Assembly: GCF_009296315.1 (NCBI RefSeq) | Contig: NZ_WHLY01000002.1 | Coordinates: forward strand, 5,988,501 to 6,052,500 | Direction of reading: 5' to 3' | Source of the DNA: Salmonirosea aquatica | Lineage (GTDB): Bacteria; Bacteroidota; Bacteroidia; Cytophagales; Spirosomataceae | Length of the DNA: 64,000 nt | Shown here: positions 1 through 9,032 of the stretch, in pieces | Numbering within the stretch: the first letter of the stretch is position 1 | Layout: every line of letters begins with the position of its first letter | Notes under the pieces: model-generated | Databases searched by the model: none | What the model was told of the DNA's origin: nothing | Seen by the model: the letters and a program-made list of their open reading frames with translations, nothing else | Made by a program: the position numbers and the translations under genes

Positions 1-513
1 GTCACGCCCGAAGGACAGCTTTCGGATAGTTTCGAAGGGAGGTTGATCAACCCCGGCCACGCCATCGAAGCCATGTGGTTCGTGATGGAACTGGCCGTAA
101 GGCGGAATGATCCAGCCCTGATCGAACGGGCCGTGAAAATCACCCTCGACACGCTGGAATACGGTTGGGATTGGAAATTCGGCGGCATCTACTATTTCCT
201 CGACCGCAAAGGCGCCCCACTGCAGCAGTTGGAATGGAACCATAAACTTTGGTGGGTGCATCTGGAAACTCTCGTGGCCCTGTTGAAAGGGTATCAGCTT
301 ACCGGAAACCAGGATTGCTGGCAGTGGTTCGAGAAAGTTCACGGTTACACCTGGGCGCATTTTGCCGATCCTGAAAAGGGAGAATGGTATGGCTATCTAG
401 ACCGCCGGGGGGAGGTGCTGCTGCCGCTCAAAGGCGGCAAGTGGAAAGGCTGCTTTCATGTGCCCCGGGGACTATACCAATGCTGGCATACTTTGGCTAT
501 GTTGCAACCATAA
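1..513 (+). CDS. N-acylglucosamine 2-epimerase (AGE) family protein, C-terminal part
   Basis: The reading frame is open from the first base of the window, so the gene starts upstream and only about 170 C-terminal residues are visible. The motifs [24 protein letters not shown] and a final [17 protein letters not shown] are typical of the (alpha/alpha)6-barrel AGE/cellobiose epimerase family, which epimerises or isomerises sugars in the cytoplasm; the histidines of NPGH and WNHK are expected active-site positions. Substrate cannot be told from the fragment. It ends with TAA after MLQP. No co-directional gene follows closely, so its operon, if any, lies upstream. Confidence 0.85.
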   Translation, partial: VTPEGQLSDSFEGRLINPGHAIEAMWFVMELAVRRNDPALIERAVKITLDTLEYGWDWKFGGIYYFLDRKGAPLQQLEWNHKLWWVHLETLVALLKGYQLTGNQDCWQWFEKVHGYTWAHFADPEKGEWYGYLDRRGEVLLPLKGGKWKGCFHVPRGLYQCWHTLAMLQP

Positions 514-1100
514 TTTTATACTCTTTACAAATCATCCTTATTCATGTGGACAAGGCCATTTTTCCAGCATCGGAATGGTCTGAGATTATCGGTTTTAAAC
601 ATAATCCATAGTTATGTTAACACTACCTGAGAGGCGCTTTAATTTACTTTATTAATTGCGACACTGCAGTGGGGGATTATTTAAGTAACTATTGAGCTGG
701 TGGCACTTGCAGATGTAAGCATCTTTGTGAGGGTTCTCCGGAATTGAAACGATATTGCGCAAAAAAATAAAAGTGTACTATATTTTGATAGGGTTTGGAG
801 TTAGTGTTCAGTGGGAGCGAGCACGGCATTTTGCTCCAATTGAAGATTTTCCAAAGCGGGATAGTTGACCGCATGGACCACTTTATTCCCCTGTACCCGA
901 AACGATGGCCAACCTGCCCATCAGCCCAGGTATTTAAAATATGCCCCAACAGCTTGCCCTCCAAATTTTTGATGCGCCAGACAGCCACAGTTGACAGGTG
1001 GGGGTGCCCGGTCCCCAGGCCAATGTTAATGATTATTTAACGGATTGCTCGCTGAGTAATCGCTTAAATTACGGGTCACAAGCTTTTGAACCGCTATCCC
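514..1100. other. Gene-free stretch
   Basis: No recognisable coding sequence on either strand. Short open frames here overlap each other on opposite strands and show no family motif. The stretch probably holds the 3' end of the epimerase transcript and the promoter of the phosphatase gene; I see no clear promoter or terminator. Confidence 0.5.
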
Positions 1101-2129
1101 ATGATCCAAAAGATATCCCTATCCATCCTGCTTCTGCTCGGAGTTGCCAGTTGCCGGACCGCCCGCCCAAGTGCCGCCAGCCCGTCGCAGGACAAGCCGG
1201 TCACCCGAATTGCCTTCGGCTCGTGCAGTGACCAGAAACGCCCGCAACCGCTCTGGGACGACATTGTCGCCCAGCAGCCCGACGTCTGGATCTGGCTCGG
1301 TGACAATATCTATGGCGACTCGGAATCGATGGATACGCTGAAAGCCAAGTACGACCTTCAGAAATCAAACCCGGGGTATGCGCAATTACGGAAATCCGCC
1401 TCCATAATCGGCGTCTGGGATGATCACGACTATGGCGTAAACGACGGCGGCAGGGAATACCCGATGAGAAGGCAAAGCCAGCAGCTGATGCTGGACTTTT
1501 TGGACGTGCCCAGAGCCAGCCCGCTGAGGAGCCGGGAAGGTGGGTATTCGAGCTGGACCTATGGTCCACTGGGACAGAAAGTAAAGGTTATCCTGCTCGA
1601 CGGACGTTACTTTCGGGATCCGCTTAAAAAAGTAAATAAAGTGAATGCCCCTGATCCGAATGGAGATATCCTGGGCGAGGCACAATGGCAGTGGCTGGAA
1701 GCGGAGCTGACGGGCTCCGATGCGGATTTGCACATCATCGGCTGCGGAATCCAGTTTCTTTCCGAGGAGCATCCGTACGAGAAGTGGGCCAATTTCCCGA
1801 CTGCAAGAAAACGGCTGCTAACCCTTTTGGGTAAAACCAAACCGAAGGGCGCAATACTCATCAGCGGCGACAGGCACATGGCCGAAATTTCGAAAACGTC
1901 CGTTGCCGGGCTGGACTACGAACTGTATGACATTACCAGCAGCGGATTGACCCACGTCTCCAAGCCCCACGAAGAGCCCAACCGTTACAGGGCCGGGACC
2001 ATGGTGACGGCGCTGAACTACGGGCTGATCCTGATCGACTGGAGCAAGAAGCCCGCGCAGGTTTCGGTGCAAATCAACGGTGACAACCGGGCCACCTATC
2101 TTGAGCAGGCCGTTTCATTCTCACGCTGA
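1101..2129 (+). CDS. PhoD-like (metallophosphatase fold) lipoprotein
   Basis: About 342 residues. The ATG at 1101 is preferred over a TTG five codons upstream because it starts directly with a basic n-region followed by a hydrophobic stretch and a lipobox (LLGVASC), so the product is probably a lipoprotein of the cell envelope. Metallophosphatase motifs typical of PhoD-type alkaline phosphatase/phosphodiesterases are in order: FGSCSDQ near the mature N-terminus, WLGDNIYGD, WDDHDYGVNDGG, and a late ISGDRHMAE. These Asp/Asn/His residues bind the metals. It likely cleaves phosphate esters outside the cytoplasm; the natural substrate is unknown. It stands alone. Confidence 0.85.
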   Translation: MIQKISLSILLLLGVASCRTARPSAASPSQDKPVTRIAFGSCSDQKRPQPLWDDIVAQQPDVWIWLGDNIYGDSESMDTLKAKYDLQKSNPGYAQLRKSASIIGVWDDHDYGVNDGGREYPMRRQSQQLMLDFLDVPRASPLRSREGGYSSWTYGPLGQKVKVILLDGRYFRDPLKKVNKVNAPDPNGDILGEAQWQWLEAELTGSDADLHIIGCGIQFLSEEHPYEKWANFPTARKRLLTLLGKTKPKGAILISGDRHMAEISKTSVAGLDYELYDITSSGLTHVSKPHEEPNRYRAGTMVTALNYGLILIDWSKKPAQVSVQINGDNRATYLEQAVSFSR

Positions 2130-2348
2130 GCTTCCACGGGACTCAGCCGGTTGCCGGTGCGCCCCCTTCCCGCCACGTGCGTACTTCTGCGGTAGCCGAT
2201 GGGAAACGGTCCTTGACCAAATCCGGCCGAAGGTGTCGGGGCTTATGGCTGTTCTGCAGTTGGCGGCCCGTGTCTTTGAAACGGGGTGGATCGCAGGCCT
2301 TGGCATGGTATTTTGCACTGCGGTAATCCAAACTAAAAATAAACCATC

Positions 2349-2804
2349 ATGGCAACTACGGAAAAGGCAACAGCGCTAATCAACGATCTGATAGAAATCA
2401 ACAACGACCGCGTCGCGGGTTTTGAAAAAGCCCTGGAGGATATCGAGGAAGAGAACCTCGACCTGAAGGCGGTTTTCCAGGGTTATGCCCGGCAAAGCCG
2501 GCAGAACGCGCTTGAGCTGGCCGCGCTCGTCGATGATCCTCAACAGGTGGAAACGGGTGAGAGCGTGAGCGGTACGCTGCACCGCGCCTGGATCGACGTG
2601 AAATCCCTGTTTGGCGGCAGCGACCGGGCCAGCATCCTCTCGGAAGCCGAGCGCGGAGAGGACGCCATCAAAAAGGCCTACCGCGATGCGCTGGCCAGCG
2701 GCGATCTTCCTGCGGGCGCCCTGGGCACAGTGACCAGCCAGGCCGAAAAGATCAATGCCGCCCATGACGAGGTCAAGGCCTTGCGTGATGCCGCGAAGGC
2801 TTGA
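2349..2804 (+). CDS. PA2169-type four-helix-bundle protein (DUF2383)
   Basis: A 151-residue, highly charged helical protein with the DUF2383/PA2169 pattern: LINDLIEINNDRVAGFEKAL at the N-terminus, a central YARQSRQNALELAALV helix, and a C-terminal helix ending in HDEVKALRDAAK. The family forms a ferritin-like four-helix bundle; members are often induced under stress, but no enzymatic role is established. There is no signal peptide. A strong terminator follows 26 bp after the stop, so it is a single-gene transcript. Confidence 0.8.
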   Translation: MATTEKATALINDLIEINNDRVAGFEKALEDIEEENLDLKAVFQGYARQSRQNALELAALVDDPQQVETGESVSGTLHRAWIDVKSLFGGSDRASILSEAERGEDAIKKAYRDALASGDLPAGALGTVTSQAEKINAAHDEVKALRDAAKA

Positions 2805-2830
2805 TCCGATCGAAATGGAACAAGCTGGAA

Positions 2831-2857
2831 GCCGCCTCCTTCGGAGGCGGCTTTTTT
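2831..2857 (+). terminator. Rho-independent terminator after the DUF2383 gene
   Basis: Perfect 9-bp stem (GCCGCCTCC / GGAGGCGGC) with a TTC loop followed by a run of six T. Confidence 0.9.
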
Positions 2858-3257
2858 GGGTCAACTTCCGGCCATCCACGCCCGATCGCCTCCGATTGTT
2901 TGTCCAGATCTGCATGGTACCACACGGTCCAAAGGCTGTCGTAAGCCCGCAGGGCATTTTGTTAAACAGCATAGGGCATCGGGCCGACTGTCCAAGCGTG
3001 TCTCACTTTCCCAGGTAGGCCGGCCAGAAGCCAATCGAACGTGATCATGGGACTAAAAAAGATTCACCAGGTGACGAAAGAGGCGTATTTTTGTCCGATG
3101 GCGCAGCCAATCTGCGGCGGTTACAAAGCAAACTGCCACTGCATGTTCTGCATATTCCGGATGGGTCATGGTCATGCGTTTTACGGTCTTGCCCCGGCCC
3201 GCCGAAGCGGCGGTATGTTTTAGTACGCACCCTTGGGCACAACCAATCTGAGAGCGT
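2858..3257. other. Intergenic region with a Bacteroidota-type -7 element and a tiny ORF
   Basis: No conserved gene seen. TATTTTTG at 3086-3093 fits the TAnnTTTG -7 element and is followed five bases later by an ATG (3098-3223, +) that could encode a 41-residue Cys/His-rich peptide beginning MAQPICGGYKANCHC. A minus-strand frame across the same bases is also open, so coding is uncertain. The stretch otherwise separates the DUF2383 gene from the convergent serine hydrolase gene. Confidence 0.25.
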
Positions 3258-4354
3258 CTAGGGGTGGAGGATCTCCCGCACCTGATCGATGGCCACCCGG
3301 TTTTTGAAGGTGTCCATGTTCTGAAGGATGATGATGGTTCTGCCGCTATCCAAATGCCGGTCGAAGTAGTGGATGTAGCCCGCCCAGCTGCCGGAGTGGC
3401 CGGCCAGCTTGCCATACTTTTCATCTTGTCTCAGCATCCATCCGAAGCCGTAGTCCGTGTTACGGCCGTCCTGGGTCTTCACGTTTTTGAAAATCTGCTC
3501 TCGGTCCTGGGGCCGATCAACCGGTCGGTGTACAGGGCCTGGTCCCATGTGAGCAGGTCCCGCGCCGTCGAGCTCACCCCGCGGTCCCCCACCATGCCGT
3601 CGAGGAAGTAGGTGAAGAACCCCTTGCCGTAGCTGTCGGGTGTCACTTTGTTGCCCAGGCTGTCCAGGAGGTACCCCTGGGCGTAGTTCTCGACCTTTCG
3701 TGGTTTGTATTTACCCTGATACACCAAAGAATGGTTCATGCCCAGAGGTTTGAAAATCTTCTGATCGAGAAACCCGGCGTACGGTTGGCCGGAGACCCGC
3801 TCGATGATGCTGCCCAGCAGCACATAGCCCGTATTGCTGTAATTGAATTTTTCATCGGGCTGGAAAAGGACAGGGGGCTGCACCCGGCCGAATGCCTCGA
3901 TCACGTCCTGGTTGGTGGCGAACCGGCTCTTGTCCCAATGGGCGATGAAGTAATCCGCGTAGTTGGGCAGGCCGCTGGTGTGGTGGAGCAGGTGGCGGAT
4001 GGTGATCCGGTCGTAGTGAGCCAGTTCGGGCAGGTAGCTGGCCATGGGGTCGTCGTAGGCCAGCTTGCCCTGCTTCTGCAGGAGCACGATGGCCATGGCC
4101 GTGAATTGCTTGGAGAGGGAGGCCAGCTCGAAGACGGACCCGGGATCCAGCATCCGGTGGGACTGCTCGTCGGCTATGCCGTAGCTTTTCTCAAAAACGG
4201 GCGTGCCTTTTTCGGCAATGAGCACATTGCCATTGAAATTCCCCTGCCGGTGCAGCTTCGAGAACAGGCTGTCCAGCCGGGCGGGCCTGCTTTGGGCCAG
4301 GACAGGGGTGGCCAGCCAAGCGCTTACCCAGAACAGGAACAGTAGTTTCTTCAT
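3258..4354 (-). pseudogene. Beta-lactamase-family serine hydrolase, broken by a one-base frameshift
   Basis: Translation from the ATG at 4354 gives a signal peptide (MKKLLFLFWVSAWLATPVLA) and a class C beta-lactamase/D-alanyl-D-alanine carboxypeptidase-like domain: active-site SLSK, a YSNTGY motif (YxN), and, in the next frame, HSGSWAGY, the KTG-equivalent. The frame is lost at a GGGG run on the plus strand (3509-3512); one extra base there joins ALYTDRLIG to PQDREQIFKNV and restores a full-length protein of about 365 residues. It would be a periplasmic hydrolase of unknown substrate. Because the lesion is in a homopolymer, sequencing error is as likely as mutation. AT-rich direct repeats lie just upstream. 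Confidence 0.8.
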
Positions 4355-4398
4355 ATTTTTGGAAAATCGCTTATGGGGAGAGCCAAAAATATAAAGCT

Positions 4399-4427
4399 CA
4401 TATATAATTAACAAGCATATATAATTA
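4399..4427. promoter_or_regulatory. Direct repeat upstream of the serine hydrolase gene
   Basis: Two perfect copies of CATATATAATTA (4399-4410 and 4416-4427), 17 bp apart, lie about 45 bp upstream of the hydrolase start codon. The same core, CATATATAATAA, occurs at 7786-7797, 62 bp upstream of the ABC permease start. This could be an operator for a common regulator, or merely an AT-rich promoter; no regulator gene is adjacent. Confidence 0.35.
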
Positions 4428-4540
4428 TATCTTAAATGGATGGAAGGAGCAGCAGATGGGCCGATCATCCACAGTCATGACTTTTCATTCCCTTCCATTT
4501 CCGGGACCCGCATCCTCCTGCCTGTTCCCTGCCGTTTGGT

Positions 4541-4738
4541 CTACCCCTCTGTCTCGCATGTTGGCGATGAAGCTTCCATTCGGAGATGCTGTCCCCAGTC
4601 CCGGACCGCTACCAGGACGGCGACAGCCTTGCCCTGCCGGGTGACCAGGGTGGGCTCGTGCAGGTAGGCCGCCCGGTTAAGCAGGTCCGGGAGCTGTTCG
4701 CGCATCTACTGTGCGGTCAAGCTGCTGATTTCGTTGGT
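4541..4738 (-). pseudogene. Phd/YefM-type antitoxin, interrupted by an amber codon
   Basis: The minus strand encodes TNEISSLTAQ, then TAG (4706-4708), then MREQLPDLLNRAAYLHEP and LVTRQGKAVAVLVAVRDW, which is the conserved Phd/YefM antitoxin pattern (target-protection domain binding DNA and a RelE/Doc-type toxin). Without the stop it would be about 65 residues. The part after the stop is an intact 54-residue frame from the ATG at 4705. No start codon is seen close upstream of TNEISS, and no toxin gene follows, so this looks like a decayed orphan antitoxin. A functional short form starting at 4705 cannot be excluded. Confidence 0.6.
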
Positions 4739-4740
4739 AG

Positions 4741-4822
4741 ACCGCCCGGCGGCCCGGCTCTATTTTAAGAACGTTGGCAAAATCACACTGCTCATTGCGG
4801 TTGTTCCGGGCCGCCGGGCGGT
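4741..4822. repeat. GC-rich 17-bp inverted repeat
   Basis: ACCGCCCGGCGGCCCGG at 4741-4757 recurs as its exact reverse complement at 4806-4822, with 48 bp between. It sits immediately upstream of the antitoxin remnant and could form a strong hairpin. A related sequence (CACCGGCGGCCCGGC) appears inside the ISKra4 transposase gene near 38696. Confidence 0.6.
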
Positions 4823-5321
4823 AATGGCCTATGTTCTGTCCTTACGTGAGGCATTTGAGAGTGGCTCGCTAAAACAAAAGGTGTACCGTTACGGTAGCTC
4901 ATCAATGGCCGTGTCGTTCTTTCGTCAAGGCATCACCAGTCTGCGCCGTCATGTTCAGTCACTGGTAATATTTATCCGCTACTTGGAGACCATCGAGCAA
5001 AGGCTCATAATACCCAAATGGGTCTATGTCCAGTTATCTGAAACTCTTGTACCATTTATACAAGATACCCCATATCTATGATTATTATAATTGCTGGGCT
5101 CATAAGAGCATAACAAAGCTTGGGGTCTGGCCGATTCCTGCAATTCATCCGGATGCAACTCCGGCAGTCTATCCTGTATCGAGAATCCATACGGTGGGTT
5201 TCGTCCGATCGCTCGAATCGCCATTCCAGGCATTCACGCATTCCTACAATTACTGCCGAAAGGATTTGGCGGGACAGTATTCTTTTGCCCGCAGTGCACG
5301 TAGGATGAGTCATGAGGCGGG
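4823..5321. other. Gene-free stretch
   Basis: A 115-codon open frame on the plus strand (4734-5081) crosses part of it, but it starts inside the inverted repeat, has no recognisable motif and is not conserved-looking. I see no RNA gene. The downstream end of the ABC permease gene borders it at 5322. Confidence 0.35.
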
Positions 5322-7724
5322 TCACTGCACCCTGAGGTATTCGACGGGGTTGGCCACTGCCGCCCGCAGTGCGTGCCCCAGCACGGTCAGGGCGGTCACC
5401 AGCACCGTCAGGCCCAGCGTGGCGGCGGGTAGCCAGACTCCCAGCGTGATGCGGTAGGCGTACTGCTGCAGCCAGCTTTCGGTCAGCCACCAGCCCAGCG
5501 GCGCGGCCACCAGGAAGCCCAATATGATCAGCCGGCCGAATTCCCGGCCGAACAGCCACAGCAGCTGCGCCGTGCGCGCACCCAGCACCCGCCGCACGCC
5601 GATTTCCTTGGCCCGGCTTTCGGCCATGAACGTCACCAGCCCGTAGAGCCCCACGCAGCTCATGGCCATGGCCAGCAGGGCAAAGGTTCGCACGAAGCCC
5701 GCCAGCAGCCGCTCCATCCCCAGGAACGACTCCAGCAGCTCATCCAGGCGGTCGGCCTTGTAGACGCGGTCCGGCAGGGCCTTGTCCCACACCCGCCGGA
5801 TGGCCGCCGGGGTGGTGGGCGGGCACGCCGCCGACAGGGTGAGCACGGCCAGGGCCGTGTGCCCCAGGTCGTGGACCAGGGTGACGGGCAGGACGGGCTG
5901 GTTCAGCCTGCCGCTGCGGAAATCCCCCACCACCCCCACGATGACCCGGTCGGCGTCCTTGACCCGCATCCGCCGGCCGACCACGGCCCCGAGCGGCGAA
6001 ACGCCCAGCTGCCGCACGAGCGTTTCGGTGACCAGCACCTCCTGCGCCGTGGTGTCGGTGGAGCGGAAGTTGCGCCCGGCCACCAGGGACAGTCCGAACG
6101 CCGGCAGGTAGTGTTCGTCCGCGGCCCGCAGGCGCGTCTCGAAGGGTTCCGCCTCGGTGGCGGTGTGGTAGCTGAAGGGCGTGGGCCGGTTGTAGGGCGA
6201 AGCGGGCGGATCGCTGCCGAACGTCACGCTCTGCACGCCGGGCAGCTGCAGCCATTCCTGGCGCAGTTGTTCGTACGGGACGGGCTCGGGCGGCGACAGC
6301 CAGACGGTCAGCATCCGTTCGTGGCGGAAGCCCCAGTCCACGTGCTGCATGTGGCCGAGCTGGGCGTTGATGACCAGCACCGCCGTCAGGAATAGTTGGG
6401 ACAGGACGAACTGGCCGGCGATCAGCGTCCTGCGCAGGGTGAAGCCGCCGGCAGCCCGGGGGGCCGGCAGGCCGGTCAGGACTTGGGCCGGCTTGAACCG
6501 CGACAGCACCCACGCCGGATATAGGCCGGCCGCCAGCACGACGCCGGCCGCCAGGCCCAGGAACCAGCCCAGGCTTTGGGGCCGCAGCAGGTCCGCCGTG
6601 GAGATGGCCGGATGCAGCGCCTCGACCTGGGCGGCCAGCGTCCGGTTGACCAGCGGCAGCGACAGCTGGGCCAGAATCAGCGCCACGGCGACCGCCAGGA
6701 CGGTCAGCAGGGCGGTTTCGAGGAGGAGTTGCCCGATCAGCTGGGTCCGGCTGCTGCCGACCGCCTTGCGCACCCCCACCTCCCGGGCGCGCTGCAGGGC
6801 CTGGGAGGTGGCCAGGTTGATGTAGTTGACGCAGGCGGCCAGCACCAGCAGCAGCCCGACGGCGATCAGGGCGTACAGCACGGGGCGGGGTGCCATCCCG
6901 CTGCGTTCATGGTTGAGCTCCCCCAGGGGCAGCAGGTGGTAGGCGAACTGCGCGGCTTTGCCGGGGGGCAGGTGCTTTTTGCGGACCGCGTCCAGGGCGC
7001 CCGTCAGCTGCCGGGGGCTGGCCCCCTCGCGCAGCAGCACGAAGCACATGCTCTGCAGGCCCTCCCAGTCCCGCATCGCCCCTTCCGGCTCCAGACCCGG
7101 CAGCGTCGCGTAGGAGATCAGCGCGTCGTAGCGCAGCTGGGTGTTGGGGGGCGGGTTGCGGATGAGGCCGGTCACGGTGAGCTCCACGCGGTTGTCCAGC
7201 CGCAGGGTGCGCCCGATCGGATCGGCCCCCTCGAAGTACTTGCGGGCGTAGCGTTCACTGAGCACCACCGTATTGGGGGAGGCCAGGGCCGTGCCGGGGT
7301 CGCCCGTGACCCATTCGACCCGGAAGTGGTCGAAATACTGGGGTTCGGCGAAACAGACGTTGCGGGCCTCGTTAAATTTCTTCATCCAGCCCCGCTTTCC
7401 GCCGGGGACGCTGAGGGTGCGCCCGAAGACCGTTTCGAGCCGGGTGGCACTCGCCACAAAGGGGTAGTCCTGGCGCAGCACTTCGGCCAGCGGGCGCGGG
7501 GCGGCATCGGTCTGCAGGGTGCTCTCCCGCTTGATGTCGGTGACCACCCAGAAGGAGCGGTCCATGTGGGGGTGGTGGCGGTCGAAGCTGAACATGTAGT
7601 CGACCACCAGGAAGATCACCAGGCCGCTGGCCAGCCCCAGCGACAGGCTCGCCAGGCGGATCAGGTTGGCCTGGCGTTGGCGCCACAGGCGCCGCAGGGA
7701 CAGGGTGAGGTAATGGGCCAGCAT
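5322..7724 (-). CDS. FtsX/MacB-family ABC transporter permease
   Basis: An 800-residue inner-membrane protein of the two-module FtsX type common in Bacteroidota. It has an N-terminal membrane anchor (LASLSLGLASGLVIFLVVDY), a periplasmic MacB-like domain, three central membrane segments followed by a short cytoplasmic region (RAREVGVRKAVGSSRTQLIG), then a second periplasmic domain and a second FtsX unit with RAKEIGVRRVLGART. No ATPase gene is next to it; such permeases usually share one encoded elsewhere. They act in efflux of small molecules or lipoprotein/peptide export, often under stress regulators. Codon use is markedly more GC-rich than the surroundings, producing long antisense open frames that are not genes. 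Confidence 0.85.
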   Translation of the reverse strand: MLAHYLTLSLRRLWRQRQANLIRLASLSLGLASGLVIFLVVDYMFSFDRHHPHMDRSFWVVTDIKRESTLQTDAAPRPLAEVLRQDYPFVASATRLETVFGRTLSVPGGKRGWMKKFNEARNVCFAEPQYFDHFRVEWVTGDPGTALASPNTVVLSERYARKYFEGADPIGRTLRLDNRVELTVTGLIRNPPPNTQLRYDALISYATLPGLEPEGAMRDWEGLQSMCFVLLREGASPRQLTGALDAVRKKHLPPGKAAQFAYHLLPLGELNHERSGMAPRPVLYALIAVGLLLVLAACVNYINLATSQALQRAREVGVRKAVGSSRTQLIGQLLLETALLTVLAVAVALILAQLSLPLVNRTLAAQVEALHPAISTADLLRPQSLGWFLGLAAGVVLAAGLYPAWVLSRFKPAQVLTGLPAPRAAGGFTLRRTLIAGQFVLSQLFLTAVLVINAQLGHMQHVDWGFRHERMLTVWLSPPEPVPYEQLRQEWLQLPGVQSVTFGSDPPASPYNRPTPFSYHTATEAEPFETRLRAADEHYLPAFGLSLVAGRNFRSTDTTAQEVLVTETLVRQLGVSPLGAVVGRRMRVKDADRVIVGVVGDFRSGRLNQPVLPVTLVHDLGHTALAVLTLSAACPPTTPAAIRRVWDKALPDRVYKADRLDELLESFLGMERLLAGFVRTFALLAMAMSCVGLYGLVTFMAESRAKEIGVRRVLGARTAQLLWLFGREFGRLIILGFLVAAPLGWWLTESWLQQYAYRITLGVWLPAATLGLTVLVTALTVLGHALRAAVANPVEYLRVQ

Positions 7725-8246
7725 GGGCAGATGAAGGATTGCGTCTAGGCATTCATATTACACATGCAATTATATATAGATATATCATATATAATAAAAT
7801 TCTATATACAATTTTCTGTTTCTACCCCAATGACTACAGGGTACCGCCTCACCGGACCCGGCCCGGCAGTCGGTCCCGTGGTAACTGACTACGCCCTTGG
7901 GTGAGCCTGACGTAAGCGCGTCAAGCTGTGGTTTCGGTCCATGGACAAGGGTGGCCCCCGATCCTCAACGATGTATGGGCCATGCAGGCCAAAGGCCTAA
8001 TCCTATCGCGATGAGAATTTCGTGTAGCCTGAAAGACCGTGCAGGATCCTTGTACGGCATTCTCAGCGCCATGTGTATAAAGGGGAGGACACCCGCCCAG
8101 CAGTTAAATGGAGTGGACTCTGACTTTGACTTTCTACGTCCGATAAGTAAACCGGATTTACGGCAACGGCACGGTACGCCGTCGCGGGACCGTCCGAAAT
8201 GTGCTAACTACCCTAAAACAAAGCATACCAATTCACTGTACCTTGT
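7725..8246. other. Intergenic region with AT-rich promoter segment
   Basis: 7764-7815 is almost purely A/T and includes CATATATAATAA (7786-7797), the motif shared with the serine hydrolase upstream region, so it probably holds the permease promoter. From 7820 to 8240 no gene, repeat or RNA is recognisable; the one plus-strand open frame there has no protein-like features. Confidence 0.4.
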
Positions 8247-8302
8247 TTGTCAAGTATATTATACACAAAACTTGACAACCCATTCGCAACATGCTATCTT
8301 TA
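8247..8302 (+). promoter_or_regulatory. Promoter and inverted-repeat operator of the AbiE-type module
   Basis: A perfect 9-bp inverted repeat, TTGTCAAGT (8247-8255) and ACTTGACAA (8270-8278), overlaps a -33-like TTG (8272-8274). It is followed after 20 bp by TATCTTTA (8295-8302), close to the Bacteroidota -7 consensus TAnnTTTG. The start codons at 8304/8307 are so near that the transcript would be leaderless or almost so. The repeat is well placed for autorepression by the wHTH antitoxin, as known for AbiEi. Confidence 0.6.
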
Positions 8303-8303
8303 C

Positions 8304-9032
8304 ATGATGAGCATTTCAGAGACCATAGCCCGGCAGGTGAAAACCATACCCGAAGACACAACTTTCGGCTACGCACAGCTGCGCATCGGGCCCGATGAGT
8401 TCTTTTCTACGGCCAAGGCTTTGGAGCGCCTGCAGAAGAAAGGGGTCATCAAACGCATAGCGAGGGGGCGGTTTTACCGTCCCAGGAAAACCGTCTTCGG
8501 GGAGAAGCGGCCTGATGAGAGCCAACTGCTTAAACCTTACCTATTCAACAAGGGCAAGCGCACCGCCTATATCACCGGGCTGACGCTCTACAATCAGTTG
8601 GGACTGACGACCCAGGTGCCTTCCACCATTCAGATCGCCAGCCGGGAACGACGCAACCTGAGCAAAGTGGGCGGCTTGGAAATCAAGGGAGTGAAAAGCT
8701 ATGTCGATGTCACAGAGCGGAACTACCGGATGCTGGGTTTCCTGGATGCCATGAAGGATTTGAAACAGATACCCGACGTTGATATGAAAGCCGCCCTTAC
8801 GCTGTTTAAGAACCGGATCAGGGAGTTGAGCCAGAAAGAACGGCGGGACTTCGTTACTTATGCCCTATCCTATCCGCCGCGTGTCAGGGCATTACTGGGG
8901 GCTATCCTTGAAGAGCTTTCCTATCCCCGGGATGCCACAGAATTGAAGGAGAGCCTAAACCCCTTGACCAACTATGCCCTGGGGATTGACGGCACTTTGC
9001 TCAAAAGCGCCTCCAACTGGAATATCATATGA
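8304..9032 (+). CDS. AbiEi-like (DUF6088) antitoxin / transcriptional repressor
   Basis: About 242 residues; ATG at 8304 or 8307 is chosen because the promoter ends just before it, ruling out the earlier in-frame codon at 8247. The N-terminal 90 residues form a winged helix (FGYAQLRIGPDEFFSTAKAL, then LQKKGVIKRIARGRFYRP), followed by the DUF6088 domain (YITGLTLYNQLGLTTQVPST). In AbiE modules this protein represses the operon and counters the partner nucleotidyltransferase without stable complex formation (type IV antitoxin). Its stop overlaps the next start by four bases (ATGA), so the two are translationally coupled. Confidence 0.8.
   Translation: MMSISETIARQVKTIPEDTTFGYAQLRIGPDEFFSTAKALERLQKKGVIKRIARGRFYRPRKTVFGEKRPDESQLLKPYLFNKGKRTAYITGLTLYNQLGLTTQVPSTIQIASRERRNLSKVGGLEIKGVKSYVDVTERNYRMLGFLDAMKDLKQIPDVDMKAALTLFKNRIRELSQKERRDFVTYALSYPPRVRALLGAILEELSYPRDATELKESLNPLTNYALGIDGTLLKSASNWNII

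Noticed and set aside
5740-7748. Long open frames on the plus strand and in a second minus frame across the ABC permease gene
   Set aside because: They arise from the GC-rich codon use of the real permease; the residues are Arg/Gly/Pro-rich and match no family.
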